From: Bdellovibrionales bacterium | GTDB lineage: Bacteria; Bdellovibrionota; Bacteriovoracia; Bacteriovoracales; Bacteriovoracaceae | Direction of reading: 5' to 3' | Length of the DNA: 9,760 nt | Assembly: GCA_005791855.1 (NCBI GenBank) | Contig: SXUH01000254.1 | Span: 1-9,760, forward strand | In this document: positions 1 through 6,321 of the stretch, in pieces | How the letters are laid out: every line of letters starts with the position of its first letter | Numbering within the stretch: the first letter of the stretch is position 1 | Translations under genes and position numbers: made by a program | Notes under the pieces: generated by a model | Told to the model about the DNA's origin: nothing | Databases searched by the model: none | The model's input: the letters and a program-made list of their open reading frames with translations, nothing else

Positions 1-1092
1 GGTGAGTTTCTCGTGGGTCGAGATGGGCCAGAAGAGGGAGCCGGAGCGGATCACCTGGTAGTCTTCGAAGCCGTTCTTCCGGGCCCACTCTTCGAAGATC
101 CCGACGATCTTCTGCGAGTTGGCTTCGAGCTTCTGGTAGGCCCCGGGAGTGAGTTTCCGGAGATTCACCAGGCCCGCGGCCATGGCCACGGGGTTTCCGG
201 AGAGTGTCCCCGCCTGGTACACGGGCCCCACCGGTGCGAGGAACTCCATCAGGGCCCGGGGCCCCGCGACCGCGCCGACGGGCATCCCGCCGCCGATGAT
301 CTTCCCGTAGGTCACGAGGTCCGGGGTGATCCCCGTCGCCTCCGCCATCCCTCCGAAGCCGATGCGGAAGCCGGAGATGACCTCGTCGAAGACGAGGAGC
401 GCGGAGTGCTTGGTGCAGAGGTCCCGCAGGCCCTGGAGGAAGGCCTGGGCTTGGATCAAGAGGCCGTTGTTGGCCGGGAGCGGTTCGATGAAGATCGCCG
501 CGACCTCATTCTTGTGGGTCTCGAAGATCTTCTTCACTCCCTCGAGGTCCCCCAGTTCGCAGATCAGCGTGTCCGATGCCTGCTGCTCGGTCACACCCTT
601 GGAGGAAGCCTCCGCCGTCCCCGCGAGCCCCGATCCGGCCTTGATCAGCATGGCATCGAGGTGCCCGTGGTAGCAGCCGTTGAACTTGATGATCTTCGGC
701 TTCCCGGTGATCCCGCGGGCGAGCCGCACGGCCGTCATGACCGCTTCGGTGCCGGAGTTCATGAAGCGGATCTGCTCGATGAACGGGATCTTGCTCACGA
801 TGAACTCCGCGAGCTCCAGCGAGTACTTCTCGCAGGCCCCGAAGGACCAGCCGTTATCCAGGGCGCGGATGATGGCTTCCTTGATCTCCGGATCCTGGTG
901 GCCATGGATCAGGGGGCCGAAGCTCATGCAGAAGTCGACGTAGTCGACCCCTTCCTCGTCCCAGATCTTCGCCCCCCGGGCGCGGTTGATGAAGCGGGGA
1001 GTGGTGTGGAGACCCTTGAAGCTTCGCACCGGAGAGTGGACTCCGCCGGGAACGTACTTGAGGGATTTTTCAAAGAGGTCTTTGGAGTTCAT
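1..1092 (-). CDS. hemL: Glutamate-1-semialdehyde 2,1-aminomutase, C-terminus cut by window edge
   Basis: PLP enzyme of the C5 pathway; it converts glutamate-1-semialdehyde into 5-aminolevulinate in the cytoplasm. The reading frame is open for all 364 codons from the ATG at 1092 to the left edge. The family is usually about 425-430 residues, so roughly 60 C-terminal residues lie outside. Visible motifs in order are an N-terminal PGGVHSPVR, NSGTEAVMTAVRLAR (PLP phosphate region), GCYHGH, FDEVISGFR, then TYGKIIGGGMPVGA, in which Lys264 is the PLP Schiff-base lysine, followed by YQAGTLSGNP. An AAGGA ribosome binding site sits 7 bases before the ATG and overlaps the end of the hemC-hemD gene, which stops only 3 bases upstream. 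It is therefore almost certainly the third gene of the hemA operon and is cotranscribed. No key residue is missing in the visible part. The match is very clear. Confidence 0.97.
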   Translation of the reverse strand, partial: MNSKDLFEKSLKYVPGGVHSPVRSFKGLHTTPRFINRARGAKIWDEEGVDYVDFCMSFGPLIHGHQDPEIKEAIIRALDNGWSFGACEKYSLELAEFIVSKIPFIEQIRFMNSGTEAVMTAVRLARGITGKPKIIKFNGCYHGHLDAMLIKAGSGLAGTAEASSKGVTEQQASDTLICELGDLEGVKKIFETHKNEVAAIFIEPLPANNGLLIQAQAFLQGLRDLCTKHSALLVFDEVISGFRIGFGGMAEATGITPDLVTYGKIIGGGMPVGAVAGPRALMEFLAPVGPVYQAGTLSGNPVAMAAGLVNLRKLTPGAYQKLEANSQKIVGIFEEWARKNGFEDYQVIRSGSLFWPISTHEKLT

Positions 1093-1095
1093 CGG

Positions 1096-2643
1096 TTAGT
1101 CCTTTTGGAGGGAGTAGAAGTCTTCCATGCTCGCCAGGGCCGCGACCGGAAGCTTCCGTCGGGAGAATTCCTGCCAGGTCTTCCCCAGGCCACAGAAGTG
1201 GCGGGCCCCGGCGAGGAACGGAAATTTCTTAAGGAAGGCTTCGTACTGGGCGAAGCTCGTCCAGAAGCAGGCGCCGACGGCTTCGAGGCTTCGCTCGTAG
1301 GCCTTGTCCACGTCTGTTGTCTTTCTTTCGTAGCACCCGACCACCTCCCCGAGGTCCGAGGTCCCGCTCTCGTGGGTGAGCACCTTGAAGGTCCGGAGGT
1401 GGGGTGACATCATCTGAAGGGCGCGGGACGACTGCAGGCTTAGGAGGTCCGCCGTCCCCAGGCTGTCCGAGGTCCCGTTGACCCAGAAGCCCTCCTTCGC
1501 AAGGAGAGCTGCGGTCTTCGTCCCCGCCGCCCAGATCCCTTCCGGTGCCTGAGCGTCCTCGCCCGAGAGCGATGGGATGCAGTACCGGGAGGTGACGAAC
1601 GCGTGCTTGTTTCTGAGGTTCTGTTTCGTTTCGGCGGCGACCTTCCGAAGGTACTGGTCGTAGACCACTCCAGCTCTCTCGCCCCTCGGCAGTCCGACGA
1701 AGAGTTTCTTCCCGGGCGGAAGGGGAGGGTGGGTGACGCCTTCGAGCCATTTCTCATCGATGACCTTCCCGTCCGCCTCACCTTTGTGAACATGGAGGTA
1801 GGTCTCTCCGACCTTCTTCACGTGGATCCCCACCGCCAGGTGGCAGCCGCCGCCGTAGTCCTTGAAGGCCTTCCGCTCGCGGAGGACCTCTTCCACCGTC
1901 TGCTCGTGCACCAGGTGCTGGAGGATCTTCAGGAGCTTCCCGTCGTCATCCCGGTTCTCCCGGAGCTCGATCCCGAGCGCTCCCTGCGAGGCCGCCGAAG
2001 GGAAGACACTCTGAGGAAGGACGAAGTAATTCAGCCCAGAGAGGAGCTCCCGGAGCTCCTGGGCGGACTTCTCCGTGTGAGCCAGCCGTTCGATGCCGGC
2101 CAGGGCGAGGGTGATGGCGTGGTACTTTCCGTCTTTGAGCTTCTTGATCCGGGAGTTCACGTTCCCGCGGAGGGTTTCGCAGGCCACGGTGAGGTTCGTC
2201 CTCTCCGCGAAGGGGAGGTAGGGCCCGAGCGACCGGGAGAGGTTCACGATCCGCCGCGGGGAGGAGGTCCCGACGACGAAGGGCCCCTGCCAGTTGGCGA
2301 AGAGGCCGATGGTTTTCTTTTCGATGAGGAGGATGTCGTGGGCGAAGCGCCGTTCGGTGACGGCCGCGAGCTTGATCCCCGCCGGTCGCACCGATCCCAG
2401 GTCCTTGTAGGAGTGGATCACGAAGTCCACCTCGCCCTTGAGCAGGGCCTCGTCCAACTCCTTGGTGAAGAAGTCTTTCCCTTCGAGCTGCCAGAGGGGC
2501 TTGTTGGTGATCTCGTCGCCCTGGGTTTTAATGGTGACGAGTTCGAACTTTTCGCCGGAGATCTCTTCGAGCTGGTTCTTCACCAACGTCGACTGGGTCA
2601 CTGCGAGCAGCGAACCCCGGGTACCGATTTTGTAAGTAGCCAT
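1096..2643 (-). CDS. hemC: Hydroxymethylbilane synthase (HemC) fused to a uroporphyrinogen-III synthase (HemD)-like domain
   Basis: The 515-residue protein is about 200 residues longer than a normal HemC. Residues 1-280 are porphobilinogen deaminase: IGTRGSLLAVTQ at 6-17, the catalytic Asp81 in HSYKD, GTSSPRR with the substrate-binding Arg130/Arg131, LRGNVNSRIKKL near 158, SQGALGIE near 219, and GGGC with Cys267, the attachment site of the dipyrromethane cofactor. Residues from about 312 to the end look like HemD: AFVTSR, IWAAGTKTAALLAKEG near 370, a central GCYERK, FWTSFAQYEAF near 460 and CGLGKTW near 484. This is the usual pattern of two HemD half-domains and is weakly conserved, as in all HemD. 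One chain could thus take porphobilinogen to uroporphyrinogen III. The small changes KDLG for KDxP and GTSSPRR for GTSSLRR are noted. The gene lies 5 bases after hemA and 3 bases before hemL. HemC is certain; the HemD half is probable. Confidence 0.93.
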   Translation of the reverse strand: MATYKIGTRGSLLAVTQSTLVKNQLEEISGEKFELVTIKTQGDEITNKPLWQLEGKDFFTKELDEALLKGEVDFVIHSYKDLGSVRPAGIKLAAVTERRFAHDILLIEKKTIGLFANWQGPFVVGTSSPRRIVNLSRSLGPYLPFAERTNLTVACETLRGNVNSRIKKLKDGKYHAITLALAGIERLAHTEKSAQELRELLSGLNYFVLPQSVFPSAASQGALGIELRENRDDDGKLLKILQHLVHEQTVEEVLRERKAFKDYGGGCHLAVGIHVKKVGETYLHVHKGEADGKVIDEKWLEGVTHPPLPPGKKLFVGLPRGERAGVVYDQYLRKVAAETKQNLRNKHAFVTSRYCIPSLSGEDAQAPEGIWAAGTKTAALLAKEGFWVNGTSDSLGTADLLSLQSSRALQMMSPHLRTFKVLTHESGTSDLGEVVGCYERKTTDVDKAYERSLEAVGACFWTSFAQYEAFLKKFPFLAGARHFCGLGKTWQEFSRRKLPVAALASMEDFYSLQKD

Positions 2644-2648
2644 AGTAC

Positions 2649-3584
2649 CTAGAGGTATCTCACGTCTAGGGTGATTTGAGGAGACAGAAGGTCACCGGCC
2701 TTGTTTAATTTTTGCTCAAAGAGCTCCCGCCGTTTCAGAGTGATACTGAGCATGGCGGCCCGGGCCAGAGCGATCTGCTGCTCTTTCTGACCCTGGACGA
2801 CGGCGCCTTCGTTGAAGATGTCATCCAGGCGAACCACGCCCTCTTCCAGAGTGAGCGAGGTCTTGATGGTCGACGGACTTCCTAGGTCAACGAAGAGGCG
2901 GCTGGAGTTGCTCCCGACCCACTGGTCGAAGAATTCCTCGTCGAAGAGCACGGAGGCGTGGCCCACGGTGTTGGCAAGGAAGGGGCTCTTTACCAGAGTG
3001 TGACGCTCCTCCCACGGGATGACCTTGAGGGAATGGGCCTTCGCAAGCTGGGCCACCTTCTCGGTGTTTCTGGCACAGATGGCAACCTGGGCCTTCTTTT
3101 TAAATTGGTTGATGAGGTCTTCCGCCAGCTGCCCGGAGCCGACCACCACCACTTCCGTGGCCCGGGCCTTCTGGATCAGGTGCCGGCGAGTGAGGGAGGC
3201 GTAGGTTTTCTGAGAAATCCCAATGAGGTACTGGGTGCGGATATCCTTGGCGTCTTTGAAGAGTTTCTCGAGGATGAGCAGGAGCCGCGTGTCCTTGAGG
3301 GTCGACGCCGCGTAGATCTTGTAGGCTTCCTTGAACTGGCCCACGATTTCATTCTCGCCGATGAGCTTACTCTTCAGTCCACAGATGGTTTCAAGCAAGA
3401 AGAGGTAGGCTTCGGAGCCGGTCTGGAGCTCGTGCTCCGGAAGGACCTGGTGGTGGAACGGGTACTGGTCCATGGCGAGCACGAGGGTCCGCTGACAGGT
3501 CTTGAGGACAAAGCTGCTATGGTGGAGCTCCCCCTCAGGCAGGGTGCCCGTATTAAAGTTCCATAACCGTAAAGTATTTAACAT
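2649..3584 (-). CDS. hemA: Glutamyl-tRNA reductase, short form without the C-terminal dimerisation domain
   Basis: NADPH-dependent reduction of glutamyl-tRNA to glutamate-1-semialdehyde, the first committed step of the C5 tetrapyrrole pathway. The 311-residue protein carries the catalytic cysteine Cys30 in LKTCQRT, the GENEIVGQFKEAY block at 76-88 (canonical GEPQILGQ), a linker helix, and a Rossmann NADPH site VVVVGSGQLAEDL at 145-157. Next come a RLDDIF segment (canonical IDDL) and the start of the long spinal helix, where the protein stops. Typical enzymes have about 420 residues and the catalytic Cys near position 50, so both ends are trimmed; the missing C-terminal part is the dimerisation domain. 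An in-frame TAG lies 12 bases before the ATG, so no longer N-terminus is possible without a frameshift. No Shine-Dalgarno sequence is visible. First gene of the hemA-hemC(D)-hemL operon, divergent from the gene at 3758. Confidence 0.92.
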   Translation of the reverse strand: MLNTLRLWNFNTGTLPEGELHHSSFVLKTCQRTLVLAMDQYPFHHQVLPEHELQTGSEAYLFLLETICGLKSKLIGENEIVGQFKEAYKIYAASTLKDTRLLLILEKLFKDAKDIRTQYLIGISQKTYASLTRRHLIQKARATEVVVVGSGQLAEDLINQFKKKAQVAICARNTEKVAQLAKAHSLKVIPWEERHTLVKSPFLANTVGHASVLFDEEFFDQWVGSNSSRLFVDLGSPSTIKTSLTLEEGVVRLDDIFNEGAVVQGQKEQQIALARAAMLSITLKRRELFEQKLNKAGDLLSPQITLDVRYL

Positions 3585-3590
3585 GAGACG

Positions 3591-3596
3591 AGTCTA
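3591..3596 (-). promoter_or_regulatory. Possible -10 hexamer of hemA placed for a leaderless transcript
   Basis: Read on the minus strand, TAGACT (four of six bases of TATAAT) spans exactly -12 to -7 relative to the A of the hemA ATG, and there is no ribosome binding site between it and the start. This would suit a leaderless mRNA. No good -35 box is found at 16-18 bases upstream; ATGACA lies 20 bases away. The call is tentative. Confidence 0.25.
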
Positions 3597-3616
3597 CTTA
3601 AATCCTGAAGGAAATT

Positions 3617-3633
3617 TGTCATGGAAGTGTCAT
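3617..3633. repeat. Tandem TGTCAT hexamers one helical turn apart
   Basis: TGTCAT occurs at 3617-3622 and 3628-3633, an 11-base period, in the AT-rich gap between the divergent hemA and the 3758 gene, about 30-50 bases upstream of the hemA start. It could be a site for a regulator binding one face of the helix, or chance in a short AT-rich region. Confidence 0.3.
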
Positions 3634-3692
3634 AAGCTATAGAATCGAAAGGTTTTAGAGCCTAAACAAAATTTAAAGACTGGCTGGTTTTC

Positions 3693-3719
3693 TTGACACA
3701 TTCTTCACAATATCATTAT
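3693..3719 (+). promoter_or_regulatory. Predicted sigma70-type promoter for the 3758 gene and nptA-like gene
   Basis: A perfect TTGACA -35 box at 3693-3698 is followed after 15 bases by CATTAT (four of six) at 3714-3719. Transcription would start near 3726, giving a leader of about 30 bases before the ATG at 3758. The 15-base spacer is short; TATCAT at 3711 is a better hexamer but only 12 bases away. Confidence 0.45.
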
Positions 3720-3757
3720 CTCATTTTTTGTTAATGTTACTCCGTTTAGGTTCACCT

Positions 3758-4009
3758 ATGTCCACGTGGTTAAAAACTCGGTTTATCGCCTTTGATCGGA
3801 AAGTGGATGGGGCCATTTCCTTCTTCTTTAAGCACTATGGAAAGACGAAATTCATGGTGGCCATGTCCAAGAAGGCCCAGTACCTGGGGCTCGAGCGCCT
3901 GTTCCTAAAGGGGCCCAAGGCTTTTGTATATTTTTTTTTATTTTACTTAGTTCGCGATACAATTCTCTACATTATCATTCCAATCGGCCTTGCCGCTTGG
4001 ATGGAGTAG
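3758..4009 (+). CDS. Small single-helix membrane protein of unknown function
   Basis: An 83-residue protein that I do not recognise. The ATG at 3758 is preferred because TAGGT lies 8 bases upstream; the earlier TTG (3728) and ATG (3734) in the same frame have no ribosome binding site. The N-terminal 55 residues are basic and soluble-looking (MSTWLKTRFIAFDRK...), with many Lys and Phe. Residues from about 57 to 80 form one hydrophobic helix (AFVYFFLFYLVRD then TILYIIIPIGLAAW), broken by an Arg-Asp pair, and the chain ends AAWME. The gene is more AT-rich than its neighbours and contains a run of nine T at 3931-3939 inside the helix codons. It ends 28 bases before the NptA-type transporter gene and probably shares its transcript, so an accessory role at the membrane is possible but only inferred. 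Confidence 0.7.
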   Translation: MSTWLKTRFIAFDRKVDGAISFFFKHYGKTKFMVAMSKKAQYLGLERLFLKGPKAFVYFFLFYLVRDTILYIIIPIGLAAWME

Positions 4010-4037
4010 CCGCTACACTGGTCTTATAGGAGAGTCG

Positions 4038-5711
4038 ATGGAAGCTTTTAGTACCTTTTACACTTTGCTCGGGGGCCTCGGGATCTTCTTCTTCGGGATG
4101 AAGTTCATGTCCGACGGGCTCCAGGCGGTAGCAGGGGACATCATCCGGAAGATGATCAACTCCATCACCTCGAGCCGGCTCATGGCCTTCGGGGTGGGCC
4201 TCATCGTCACCTGCCTCATCCAGTCGTCTTCCATCACCACGGTCATGACCGTGGGCTTCGTGAACGCGGGCCTCATGAACCTGACCCAGGCCATCGGGGT
4301 CATCTTCGGAGCGACCCTCGGAACAACCATCACCGGCTGGATCATCTCGCTGGACATCGGAAAGTTCGCCCTGCTCCTGGTGGGCCTGGGCTTCGTCCCG
4401 GGTCTCTTCTCGAAGACGGAGAAGTGGCTCCACCTGGGCCGCGCGCTGGTGGGCCTGGGCCTGCTCTACATCGGCCTGCACTTCATGGGCGTGGCCCTCA
4501 ACCCGCTGAGAGAGAACACCGCCTTCCTCGAGTCCATCGCGTACTTCGCCGGGAGCTCCACCGGGTCCTACATCGCCACCATCACCATGGGGTGCCTCCT
4601 CACCATGATCGTGCAGTCCTCCACGGCCATGCTCGGGATCACCATGGCCCTGGCCATCTCCGGCATCATCCCGTTCCACACCGCCATCGCCCTGGTGCTC
4701 GGGGAGAACATCGGAACCACCATCACCGCGATCCTGGCTTCCATCGGCGCCACCGTCAACGCCCGCCGGGCCGCCCTGGCCCACGCGTTCATCAAGATCA
4801 TCGGCGTCCTCCTCACCCTCCCGGTGCTGACCCACTTCATCAGCTTCGTGGACTTCGTCATGCCCTTTTCCCCCATGGAACTGGCGGCGGATGGCACGAA
4901 GCCCTACGTCGCCCAGCACATCGCCTTCGCCCACACCTTCTTCAACCTGGCAGGGGCCCTGATCTTCCTGCCCTTCAGTAACCAGCTGGCCGCCCTCCTC
5001 ACCAAGGTGACCCCGGACCGACACGAGAAAGAGGTCCCCCACCTCCTGGTCCTCGGCGACCCGTCGAACATGCTCCCCGCCGCGTCCATGGCCCAGGCCG
5101 AGTCGGAGCTCCGGAAGATGAAGAACATCATCGAGCGCATGTACTGCCTGAACCGGGAGTTCTGGTCCGCGGAGGTCTTCGACGCCAAGATGCTCGCCAA
5201 GATCGTGGACTACGAACGGATCACCGACAACATCCACAAGGAGATCACCGTCTTCCTCTGCTACGTGATGGAAAAACCCATGTCCCACCACCAGTCCGAG
5301 CAGATCCAGGCGATGATCAAGATCACCGACGAGCTCGAGTCCGTGGCCGACTACATCGAACGCCTGGCCAACTACCGGGAGCGCTTCAAGGCTTCGGAGT
5401 CCCTGGCCGGGGAGAGCCGGACGGAGTTCTTCAAGTTCATGGACGACGTCTGGCAGTTCTTCGAGCTGGTGGCGGGCGGCCTGGACAGCAGTGCCGCCCT
5501 GGACATGAGCCAGATCGAAGCCAAGTCCCACGAGCTCCAGCTGTGGGCCGACAGCATGCGGGAGAAGCACCTGGATCGGATCTCCAAGGGAACCTACCTG
5601 CCGGTGACGGCCCTGACTTATTCTGACATGGTGGTGGCCCTCCGGAAGATCCGGGCCCACTCGTTCCTCATGGCCGGGGCCATCGAGAACTTCCACGCCA
5701 AGCATGAATGA
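4038..5711 (+). CDS. Na+/phosphate cotransporter of the NptA / NaPi-II type with C-terminal PhoU-like domain
   Basis: Inner-membrane carrier predicted to move inorganic phosphate with sodium. The 557-residue protein has two inverted-repeat halves, each with the family's QSS signature: QSSSITT at 62-68 and QSSTAM at 193-198. Each is followed by a glycine-rich re-entrant segment, GATLGTTITG at 91-100 and GENIGTTIT at 222-230. About eight to ten hydrophobic segments lie between residues 1 and 320. Residues 350-555 are a helical, charged cytoplasmic region (ESELRKMKNIIERMY, DYERITDNIHKEI, DELESVADYIERLANYRERF) of the PhoU type, usual in bacterial members. The ATG at 4038 is chosen over an in-frame TTG at 3990 because AGGAGA lies 6 bases before it and the protein begins cleanly with the first membrane segment. 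It sits 28 bases after the 3758 gene. Substrate is inferred from family only. Confidence 0.93.
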   Translation: MEAFSTFYTLLGGLGIFFFGMKFMSDGLQAVAGDIIRKMINSITSSRLMAFGVGLIVTCLIQSSSITTVMTVGFVNAGLMNLTQAIGVIFGATLGTTITGWIISLDIGKFALLLVGLGFVPGLFSKTEKWLHLGRALVGLGLLYIGLHFMGVALNPLRENTAFLESIAYFAGSSTGSYIATITMGCLLTMIVQSSTAMLGITMALAISGIIPFHTAIALVLGENIGTTITAILASIGATVNARRAALAHAFIKIIGVLLTLPVLTHFISFVDFVMPFSPMELAADGTKPYVAQHIAFAHTFFNLAGALIFLPFSNQLAALLTKVTPDRHEKEVPHLLVLGDPSNMLPAASMAQAESELRKMKNIIERMYCLNREFWSAEVFDAKMLAKIVDYERITDNIHKEITVFLCYVMEKPMSHHQSEQIQAMIKITDELESVADYIERLANYRERFKASESLAGESRTEFFKFMDDVWQFFELVAGGLDSSAALDMSQIEAKSHELQLWADSMREKHLDRISKGTYLPVTALTYSDMVVALRKIRAHSFLMAGAIENFHAKHE

Positions 5712-5721
5712 TTTAGGTTCC

Positions 5722-5735
5722 CTTTAATTGACCGA
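5722..5735 (+). repeat. Recurrent upstream motif, copy 1 (CTTTAATTGACCGA)
   Basis: It matches 13 of 14 bases with the sequence at 7091-7104 (CTTTAATTGGCCGA), which lies upstream of another exported-protein gene on the same strand. Here it overlaps the predicted -35 box of the 5785 gene. It could be a regulator site or a promoter core peculiar to this organism. Confidence 0.5.
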
Positions 5736-5756
5736 GGATTCCCACCGGATTATTTT
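5728..5756 (+). promoter_or_regulatory. Predicted promoter of the 5785 gene
   Basis: TTGACC (five of six) at 5728-5733 is followed after exactly 17 bases by TATTTT (four of six) at 5751-5756. The predicted start near 5763 leaves a leader of about 20 bases holding the AGGGG ribosome binding site. The -35 box is embedded in the recurrent motif CTTTAATTGACCGA. Confidence 0.5.
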
Positions 5757-5784
5757 TTTCCTAGTCTTTTTTTAAAGGGGAAAT

Positions 5785-6318
5785 ATGAAACGGTTCATTC
5801 TACTTTCGGCGGCCCTGCTTTCGTTTGATCTCTTCGCCCAGGCGACCATCCAGGACATCAGCCTCAGTAAAAAAGACTCGGCGAAGTTCTTCAATCGCCT
5901 GAAGGCCCTTTCCACGGCCACCGGGATCGGGCAGTACCGGATGGACTTCTTTTCCCAGGACGGGGCCTTCCGCATGCAGTGCGGGGCGAACGTCATCGCC
6001 GAGAGCAATGTAGACGCGAACTGCTCCATCGCCATCGACGATCGCCTGGCCATCCCCGGCGGAACCCAGGTGGCCCTCGGCCGGTCTCCCAACATCCTCT
6101 ACGTGAGGTTCAACGCCGCTGATTCCGCGAAGCTCTCTACCATCCGGAAACCGAACTCCTCCGGAGTCGTGTCTTCGGAGAAGAAGATCCTGGCCTACAA
6201 ACCAACCCTCACCATGTTCGCCCGCTTCGGGATCAAGTGCGAGGTGAGCGGGGAGCAGCCGAGCTGCTACGCCGTTTCGGTGGTGGATTGCATGAGTCCC
6301 ATCTGCGGGAAACCCTAG
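5785..6318 (+). CDS. Secreted six-cysteine protein of unknown function
   Basis: A 177-residue protein that I do not recognise. The N-terminus MKRFILLSAALLSFDLFAQA is a typical Sec signal peptide with a likely cut after Ala20, so the mature protein of about 157 residues should be periplasmic or secreted. It has six cysteines, at 66, 80, 152, 161, 169 and 174, all after the signal peptide; an even number suggests up to three disulfides, with four clustered in the last 26 residues. The middle (residues 81-125) looks like a beta-rich fold with no membrane segment. The ATG at 5785 follows AGGGG by 4 bases. The gene converges on the lipoprotein gene, with only 3 bases between the two stop codons, so no separate terminator fits there. 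Confidence 0.85.
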   Translation: MKRFILLSAALLSFDLFAQATIQDISLSKKDSAKFFNRLKALSTATGIGQYRMDFFSQDGAFRMQCGANVIAESNVDANCSIAIDDRLAIPGGTQVALGRSPNILYVRFNAADSAKLSTIRKPNSSGVVSSEKKILAYKPTLTMFARFGIKCEVSGEQPSCYAVSVVDCMSPICGKP

Positions 6319-6321
6319 GCC

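Noticed and set aside
13..1407. Long plus-strand open frame of 464 codons
   Set aside because: It is the antisense shadow of hemL and the end of hemC. The GC-rich third positions of the real genes suppress stop codons on the other strand, and the translation has low-complexity Glu/Gly/Asp/Arg composition with no known motif.
1603..2652. Plus-strand open frame of 349 codons
   Set aside because: Antisense shadow of hemC; same biased composition, while the minus-strand frame has clear catalytic motifs.
3728..3757. Earlier TTG (3728) or ATG (3734) start for the small membrane protein
   Set aside because: No ribosome binding site precedes either, and they lie almost on the predicted transcription start; the ATG at 3758 has TAGGT at suitable spacing.
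3931..4037. Frameshift at the nine-T run fusing the small protein to the transporter
   Set aside because: The transporter's frame has a stop at 3948-3950, between the T run and the transporter start, so slippage cannot create a fusion.
3975..5705. Minus-strand open frame of 576 codons across the transporter gene
   Set aside because: Almost entirely Asp, Glu, Gly, His and Val; it is a mirror of the G/C third-position bias of the NptA-type gene, which carries both QSS signatures.
5732..5760. GC-rich stretch plus T run after the transporter gene as a terminator
   Set aside because: Only a three-base CCG/CGG stem can be formed before the T run; the same bases fit better as a promoter for the 5785 gene.
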